A stretch of 64,000 bases of DNA. Origin: Micromussa lordhowensis. Its lineage: Eukaryota; Cnidaria; Anthozoa; Scleractinia; Lobophylliidae. The stretch is from positions 32,668,820 through 32,732,819 of the forward strand of contig OZ026600.1 of assembly GCA_964020085.1 (NCBI GenBank), in the 5' to 3' direction. A program made the translations under genes and the position numbers. Under the pieces are notes generated by a model. The model was not told the DNA's origin. It saw only the letters and a program-made list of their open reading frames with translations, and searched no databases. Positions 57,875 to 64,000 of this stretch are shown piece by piece. The stretch's first letter is position 1; every line of letters starts with the position of its first letter.

Positions 57875-59436
57875 AGAAGACTTCTTACCTCATTGTAGAC
57901 ATTTACACTGGACCGATAATAATTAAGGGCTTCATGTAAGTCACCCGATAATTCGAAATCACGACCTAAAGAATAACAAGCAGTCGCTTCTCCATTTCTC
58001 TCTCCCAGTTCCTTTGTAATCGTAAGCTGTTGCGTGTGGTAATCTATGGCCTGATTGAAATCGTCCAGACTACGGTAAACATTGCCAAGATTGCCATAAG
58101 ATGTTCCTTCTCCATGTTTGTCCTCAAGTTCTTTACTAATGCTAAGGTATTTCTGGTAATAATGTATGGCTTCTTTAAAATCACAAAGGCAATGATAAAC
58201 ATTGCCGATATTGCAATAGGCTGTTGCTTCTGCATCTTTCTGCCCTAGTTCTTTTGCAATACTAAGTGATTGCTCTTGGTAGGAAATAGCCTGTTCAAAA
58301 TCACCAACATCTTTGTAAGCGCTTCCAAGATTGGAATAAGCATCACCTTCAGCACCTCTCTGTCCTAGTTCCTTTGTAATCTTCAGAGCTTTCTTGTGGT
58401 AATTAATCGCCTGTTTGAAAAAACCAAGACTCTGGTAGGCGTTGCCAAGATTGCAATAAGCCCGTCCTTCAGTATCTCTCTGTCCCAGTTCTTTTGCAAT
58501 GCTCAGAGACTGCTCGTGGTAGTCTATGGCCTGTTTAAAGTCACCCATACTCCGGTAGGCGATGCCAAGATTGCCATAAGCGCCTCCTTCAGCATCTTTC
58601 TGACTCAGTTCCTTTGCAATGCTTAGGGATTGGTGGTGGTAATCTATGGCCTGCTTGAAATCACCGAGATTGCTGTAGGCGATGCCAAGATTGCAATAAG
58701 CAGCTCCTTCGACATCTCTCTTTCCCAGTTCTTTCGCAATACTCAGAGATTGGTCGTGGTAATCTATGGCCTGTTTAAAGTCACCCAGACTATTATAAAC
58801 GTTGCCAAGACTACAATAAGCACGTCCTTCAACATCTCTCTGTCCCAGTTCTTTTACAATACTCAGAGATTGGTGGAGGTAATCTATGGCCTGTTTGAAA
58901 TGACCCAGACTCTGGTAGGCGATGCCAAGATTGCAATAAGCAGCTCCTTCAACATCTCTCTGTCCCAGTTCTTTTGCAATACTCAGAGACTGGTCGTAAA
59001 AATGTATGGCCTGTTTGAAATCACCCAGATTCTTGTAGGCGATGCCAAGATTGCAATAAGCAGCATCTTCACCATGTCTCCATCCCAGTTCCTTTGCAAT
59101 ACTCAGAGATTTCTCGTGGTAATCTATGGCCTGTTTGAAATCACCCAGACCCTGGTACGCATTGCCAAGATTGCAATAAGCAGCTCCTTCAGCATCCCTG
59201 TGTCCCAGTTCCTTTGCAATACTCAGAGATTGGTGGTGGTAATATATTGCCTGTTTGAAAACACCCAGACTCTCGTGGGCAATACCAAGATTGAAATAAG
59301 CAAATCCTTCTTCGGCTTTATCGCCTGATTCTTTTGCAATTTCAAGATCTCGCAGGTGGCTCTCTAAAATTCTTTTTATCATTTTTATAGTACAGGTATT
59401 GAAAATCTGAAGTTGTTTGCCTTCTTTGAGATACAC
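57875..59436 (-). CDS. TPR half: twelve 40-residue tetratricopeptide repeats
   Basis: About 520 codons consist almost entirely of twelve tandem 40-residue TPRs of the kinesin-light-chain/TPR_12 type, with the consensus NLGxAYxSLGDFKQAIDYH then QSLSIAKELGxRD. TPR arrays form a right-handed superhelix that binds peptides or partner proteins. The first codon after the acceptor is GTG; the nearest in-frame ATG downstream is at MIKRILESHL, so the true N-terminus probably comes from a missing upstream exon. Repeats 2-7 are near identical at the nucleotide level, consistent with recent internal duplication. In the present allele the frame runs past LLQS into the LINE tail (poly-Thr from the TTG array) and stops at 57796. 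Confidence 0.85.
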
Positions 59437-60033
59437 CTAGAAAACACGGAATACGATAAGAAAAATGTTGCAGGTTTATTAGATTTAAAGACTGTGATTA
59501 GGTCTATCTGTGACTATCGTAACGTTGGTGTCTTGTCTAACGACTAAACCGACATAATCAAATGTAGTCGACATAAATGTAGATCTGTTTTCTAGCCAGT
59601 ACTGAATAGGCTGGAGAACAGATGTTGAGTGCTCCTGTATTTTAACAGTCAGTGAAAAGAGGACTGGAATAACCTCTTCATTTAATCGAGGCATTTTTTC
59701 TTATAACCTGTTATTGTGCAGTGCCCTGTGATAATTTTAATGAAAAGAATCTTTAATTTCTTCCCCGTTCAATTCCTTTAATTTCTACGTGTCAGGATTG
59801 GTATTTTGAATTTTGTCAAAATTAAGCCGGGTATTTGTTCGCTCTTTAATAATATACATGCAAAAATTTCGCCATGCTGATTGGCTGAGAGGACGTCAAT
59901 TAATCCCAAACAGTGAAGAAATTTAAAATTGAGTGCAAAAAGTTGAAATTGAGTGCAAAAAGTTGAAATGCAGACCCTCCTTATGGCTTTTTATTCTGTG
60001 CATTCTTAACTTCCTTTTAGCCATTAATTAAGA

Positions 60034-60085
60034 AATAGAAAACATGTGCCGTGTTTCTATCGAGTTATAGAAACACGAGTGAAAG

Positions 60086-60116
<31 letters not shown>

Positions 60117-60117
60117 G

Positions 60118-60148
<31 letters not shown>

Positions 60149-60216
60149 GAGTTCTCCCGAACTTTCACGAGTGTTTCTATAACTCGATAGGAACACGGAG
60201 AACATGTTTTCTATCT
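60034..60216. repeat. 183-bp palindrome with GAGCCGCAGGCGAGTG centre
   Basis: Arms GTGTTTCTATCGAGTTATAG and complement; nested repeats of GTTATAGAAACACG, with another at about 60330-60357. Shares its centre with 45625-45800. Confidence 0.65.
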
Positions 60217-61753
60217 CATTTAGAAAATACCGCGACGAAGAAAAAGAAAGAGAACTTGTTTACTTCGATCATCAAAATGTAAATTCTCTTTGTTCGCGCC
60301 ATCATTACGTCAACAGCTCGTGCTAGTTCTGTGTTTCTATCGAGTTATAGAAACACGGTTTTAAACCAATCAGCGAGCGTATTTGCTTTGGGTTATTTTC
60401 TAAATTGTAATAAATAAATTTTGTGGTCACGCTCACAAAGTCTCATCCTTCCGGAAAGACTTTGCTATTTATGAGTCAGTGAAGATGATGTTTCAAGCAT
60501 TAATCATTCGTTAGAGCTTAGGCTATGCCGCTGACGAAAGGCTATCGCTCGAAACGTTAGCTTCACTAGCTCACTCCGGCGGTTAATTGTAGTCCTTTGG
60601 TAAATAGCTAACCCTAGCTAGTATTTCAGTAGCCCAACAGTTGTGACGCCGTGGATGACCCCTAATCAATAATGAACTCATTGTTCATCCTACCAGCGAA
60701 ATCGCAATTGTCTAGACAGTCTAGATATGTTCAGTGCGCCAATGGCTCTAAAAAACGTGCTCATGATATATATATGGAATGACAGCGTTCAATTCCAAAT
60801 GGAAATACGAAAAATTAGCAATCGTCCTTTGCGTTCCTCAGACGACGCAGAACTTGATCATTTCACGTTCGTGTTTTGCCGAGGACGGCAAAGAAATGTA
60901 AAAAGATTTATAACGCATGTGCACACTGAGCTATTGTTTTTTCTTTCTCATTGAACGTTTTGTTTCGTGCCGTTCTGGATGCCGTCGTCGTCCTCTCTAA
61001 TCAGATGAGCAGTGAGAACAGCAGCAGAACAGCGACTTCGCTTATGATTCTGTCGCTTATGATCCAGTGATAAAAACTACAGGTTGTCGGAGTCGGAAGC
61101 GTTCTTAACTTTAAAACCAGTTAACCGTTTCTTATTCTTTACTGCCTAGATTGTGCTACTGTTAGTTTCTCTTCAGGCATTGCAAAAACAAATACATAGC
61201 ATTTTATATCAGATATCAGTAACAATTACTTACAGTTGTATGCAGTAAACTTTACGAGCTGTTATTGTCCCTGCTAGATAAAGCCTCTTGAGGTCAGTGT
61301 GGCTGGAAAATCCAAAGCGTGACTCAAACGTGGCTCCTGCAATTGTTAAAATTTGCGATGAGAATAAATATGGCACATTGCCGTGTTTAGACTTTAACGG
61401 TTTTCTGAGGTACCACGGTTTACTTACCGAGGTAAACATTTTACGTGTGTAAACGCTGACTGATACTTTGGTTAAAGACGTGGATAATTATAAATATGCA
61501 GCATACTCCCTGGTGGGAAAATACATTGACCATTATTACACAACGAAGGATCGAAGTTTGTCTAGGGAAAGTTGTAAATAATACTGAAAATAAAATATAC
61601 AATGCCTTCTTTTAACTGACGGATATTTCGCCGTACGCAGATCAAACCAATCGTTCTCTGACTTCTCAGTTATCTGCCATTATAGAAACGCTTGGTTGAA
61701 AACGTGACAATCGAATGATCTGCTTACCGCGGGAAGTGAAATATTACGCCGCC
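60217..61753. other. Intergenic, possible upstream region of TPR-CHAT
   Basis: No exon recognised, although the missing first exon of the TPR-CHAT gene should be on this side. A CGCTGACGAAAGGC...CGAAACG motif at about 60529-60556 is a decayed repeat end. Confidence 0.4.
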
Positions 61754-61765
61754 ACAAGCGCATAT

Positions 61766-62066
61766 GGGGAGGCGCGGTGGCCTCATGGTTAGTGCGCTCG
61801 ACTTCGGAGCGAGCGCTCCGGGTTCGAGCCCTGGCCGGGGACATTGTGTTGTGTTCTTAGGCAAGACACTTTACTCTCACGGTGCCTCTCTCCACCCAGG
61901 TGTATAAATGGGTACCGGCGAATTTAATGCTGGGGGTAACCCTGCGATGGACTGGCATCCCATCCAGGGGGGAGTAGAAATATTCCTAGTCGCTTCATGC
62001 TAGGGAAACCGGGATAAGCTCCGGCCTGATGGGCCACTTGGCTCGTATGCAGACTTTACCTACCTT
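61766..62066 (+). mobile_element. tRNA-derived SINE, full length (301 bp)
   Basis: Flanked by a perfect 12-bp duplication ACAAGCGCATAT (61754-61765 and 62067-62078). The head is tRNA-like with a B box GGTTCGAGCCC and an A-box-like GGTTAGTGCG; the body contains ACTTTACTCTCACGGTGCC and the tail GCCACTTGGCTCGTATGCAG. Best-preserved copy of the family in the window. Confidence 0.85.
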
Positions 62067-62115
62067 ACAAGCGCATATATCTGTCATCTTGACCTTGGTT
62101 ACCAACTGTAACCAT

Positions 62116-62239
62116 AGCCTGCGTAGCTTGGCGGTTTAAGCAATGCGAGCGGGCTAAAAAGAGCGGCCAAGCCGCGAGGAGCCTGGGGGAGAGCTCGTTA
62201 TAACGCGCTCGAATTGGTAACCGCCAAGCTACGCAGGCT
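62116..62239. mobile_element. Foldback element with 11-bp target duplication
   Basis: Inverted ends AGCCTGCGTAGCTTGGCGGT and complement. ACTGTAACCAT is present at 62105-62115 and 62240-62250. Probably a Mutator-like foldback MITE. Confidence 0.72.
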
Positions 62240-62303
62240 ACTGTAACCATGCCTGATCACAGGGTAATTACAACTTTTACCTTGATCAAATTTCTTTTGT
62301 CTT

Positions 62304-63345
62304 TTGCGTTTCTACGCGGCATACAACCATGCGTACTCGGTGTACGCGTATGGAATGAGGTCGTCGCCTATGCACATGATGGTACCTCAGTTTGCTGTTA
62401 ATTCACTGTGGTCGGATCTTCCTATAAGTTCCACTAGTGAAGATGTATCAAATGTTGCGCAGAAGAAGAAAACCAGTCGCCAGTTCAGTCGGACTGAAAC
62501 TGAAGAAAAAATCCTCGAGTTGTTCGGTGAGAGCGAAGAGAAGCTTCACTATAAAGCATAGAATTCGCCAGAATGGGAATCTATTGCAAAGCAACTGCAC
62601 CAGAAGTGCAGGCGAAAACATGTTTCAAGCGCCAAGACAGCGCAGCAATGCAAACGGAAATAAAATGCGAATCTGGCATAATATTCAAAACAACCAAAGA
62701 CAAACTCCTGACCACTGAATATGGAAAAGGGAGAGATGTTGAGGGTGACAACGAAGCAGAAGGCGACCTTGAGCTCAGTGGCTAAGCATTATCGGGGCAT
62801 GGACGAAATTCTCGGCAAGTGAGAAGCCATCAATCCTCGACACGTGTTGGAGAGTAGTTCTCCAATCGAAGCCCAGAGTTCCCCACAAATTGATCAGGGC
62901 ATCCGCGATAAAGACATTTTGAATGAGGAAGTTTGCGCTGCTGTGTCTACTCAAAAGAAGAAATTAAACTTATCCAATCCGATGATCTACCTGGCCCGTC
63001 TGGTGAAGTAGGCACTTCTGACTCAGAAGAAGACGAGTCATTGGCCTTTGCGAAGTCCTTCTTCAGCAGGGAACAAAGGCAAAAAGGGAAACTGTGCACA
63101 AGTACACCAAAGAGTACTCCAAAGAATACACCAAAGAGTCGAAAGGATGGAAAGAAAGCAGCCAGAAAGAAGGCGAAAGTAGCCAGAAAGAAGACCAAGG
63201 CAACAGCAGTAGCAGATGAGCCTACAGTGCTGTCGTTTATGCGGGAAAGAGCGCAAGAGAGAGACGAGGCGTTTGTGGAGCAAATGGCAGAAGAGAACAA
63301 CAAAAGTTTTCAATGGATGCTTTAAAGATGCTTGGAAACATTTTG
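62304..63345 (+). pseudogene. Decayed Myb/SANT-like gene
   Basis: Fragments in shifting frames resemble a Myb/SANT-like (trihelix) DNA-binding protein: RTETEEKILELFGESEEK, a stop, WESIAKQLHQKC and SAKTAQQCKRK, then after more breaks an acidic-Ser stretch, a KKAARKKAKVARKK basic region, and a C-terminal RERAQERDEAFVEQ followed by MLGNILP after another frameshift. Such proteins accompany Harbinger-type transposons; no transposase is seen here. Family assignment is tentative. Confidence 0.38.
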
Positions 63346-64000
63346 CCAATGGGAAAGAATAAAGTGCAAACCTTAACTTGTTTTAGAAAACAAGTAGAGC
63401 ATGTGCTCCACAAACTAGTGGCTCTCAAATGGCAGTCAACCGAGACACGAAACATGAATATCACCGTTTCTTTGTACCACACTCTTCATCAGCTACATAT
63501 TTGTAGTTATTCCGGCTATCATTCTATCAATATCCCACAAAATTACTGAGTTATTATCACGGCTTGTTAGAATTATATCAGTCAGGGCTTACTGCTATTT
63601 GTCCAAGATAACGTTTTCTCTGTTCAATAGTGATGCTGTACATGACTCAAATCTTGATCATACAAATGGCAAATATGCACGGGGAACTGAGGCAAGTTTT
63701 TTAACTAATCGATAAACTGACACCTCCATATAAAAGATCACGTTGAGATGTGTCATTTTAGGGTGAACAGAGACCAAGTTATGGACCTTGCTGAAACATG
63801 GTTCAAAATCGTTCCACTAAAACTAGCTAGATAAACTTTGTGATAATTTTTGAAACACGTCATGTAACCACTATTTAAAAGAAGCTGAGGTGAAAATCAA
63901 TTTGTTTTTACATTTATGAGAGTATCACAGGAAAACACACAGACCTATTTGCATGTCTTGATTGCAGTAAAACAAAAGAAAAATTAATGCTAGCGCGTAT
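63346..64000. other. Right edge, intergenic
   Basis: AT-rich; no gene or repeat recognised. Confidence 0.45.

Larger units (their letters stand above)
55120..59436 (-). pseudogene. TPR-CHAT gene split by a LINE insertion
   Basis: A TPR half (59436-57875) and a CHAT half (56437-55120) lie on the same strand on either side of a plus-strand LINE. The hexamer GACTGA occurs at both junctions (56432-56437 and 57869-57874). Removing 56438-57874 leaves 1562 + 1318 = 2880 nt, exactly 960 codons, open from the exon start to the stop in the reading frames of both halves. The exon starts after an acceptor (TTTCTAG) at 59437, so an upstream first exon is expected but was not identified. TPR-CHAT proteins of this length are common in anthozoans (often annotated as TTC28-like). 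The insertion should give either a truncated TPR-only protein or no product; the frame is otherwise clean, which points to a recent event. Confidence 0.82.

Noticed and set aside
58630..59328. Long plus-strand open frame of 232 codons
   Set aside because: Antisense of the TPR repeats; the 40-residue periodicity keeps a reverse frame open. The minus strand has the real protein.
60529..60560. CTGACGA followed by CGAAACG, resembling a second type of hammerhead
   Set aside because: Stem II would need a bulge, the cleavage triplet is wrong and stem I does not pair. Probably a decayed terminal repeat.
62947..63303. Minus-strand hydrophobic frame of 118 codons
   Set aside because: Antisense of the Lys-rich region of the Myb/SANT-like remnant, which reads as Phe/Leu in reverse.
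1..64000. CRISPR arrays, operons, bacterial ribosome-binding sites
   Set aside because: None present; the spliced genes and repeat types show eukaryotic DNA.

Overview
This is eukaryotic nuclear DNA, most likely from an anthozoan cnidarian, probably a stony coral. Host genes have spliced exons with GT-AG introns and conserved phases. They sit in AT-rich intergenic DNA crowded with foldback elements, TIR elements, SINEs, a LINE and a YR retroelement. The gene types (TPR-CHAT, a small divergent kinase, a multi-exon protein of unknown function) fit expanded anthozoan families. The taxonomic call is inference: no diagnostic marker gene is present.

Layout. (1) The + strand carries three tandem paralogues of a ten-helix membrane transporter that I assign tentatively to the CRT-like branch of the drug/metabolite transporter superfamily. 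Copy A runs from the left edge to 10040 and lacks exon 1. Copy B (33558-39081) is complete with 404 codons. Copy C (41758-about 48198) has an uncertain last exon. All share the same six-exon, same-phase architecture. (2) Between A and B lie a decayed Ngaro-type tyrosine-recombinase retroelement (11993-16442, minus), flanked at a distance by inverted minisatellite arrays; a cluster of tRNA-like units bracketed by a 13-bp target duplication (18831-19834); a roughly 0.9-kb tandem duplication with a conserved cloverleaf-like inverted repeat (20250-22109); a two-exon protein kinase gene (22349-24198, minus); and a five-exon gene for an unrecognised 1337-residue protein (24774-30306, minus). (3) Right of copy C is repeat-rich DNA with several elements whose target duplications can be read directly. 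(4) At 55120-59436 (minus) is a TPR-CHAT gene whose exon is cut by a 5'-truncated LINE (56438-57868, plus). Removing the LINE and one 6-bp duplication restores an open frame by arithmetic. (5) The right end has foldback elements, a tRNA-derived SINE with a 12-bp duplication, and a decayed Myb/SANT-like gene.

The most notable signals are: the LINE-split TPR-CHAT gene; two identical 45-nt hammerhead ribozyme sequences 45 kb apart in a 191-bp dispersed repeat, with a degenerate third copy; the transporter array, in which one copy has lost its loop cysteines; the split 60-bp direct repeats of the Ngaro element; and the unrecognised 1337-residue protein, which might be a diverged transposase or a domesticated derivative. 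Gene models were assembled by eye from splice signals and frame arithmetic. Family assignments come from recalled family features and were not searched.
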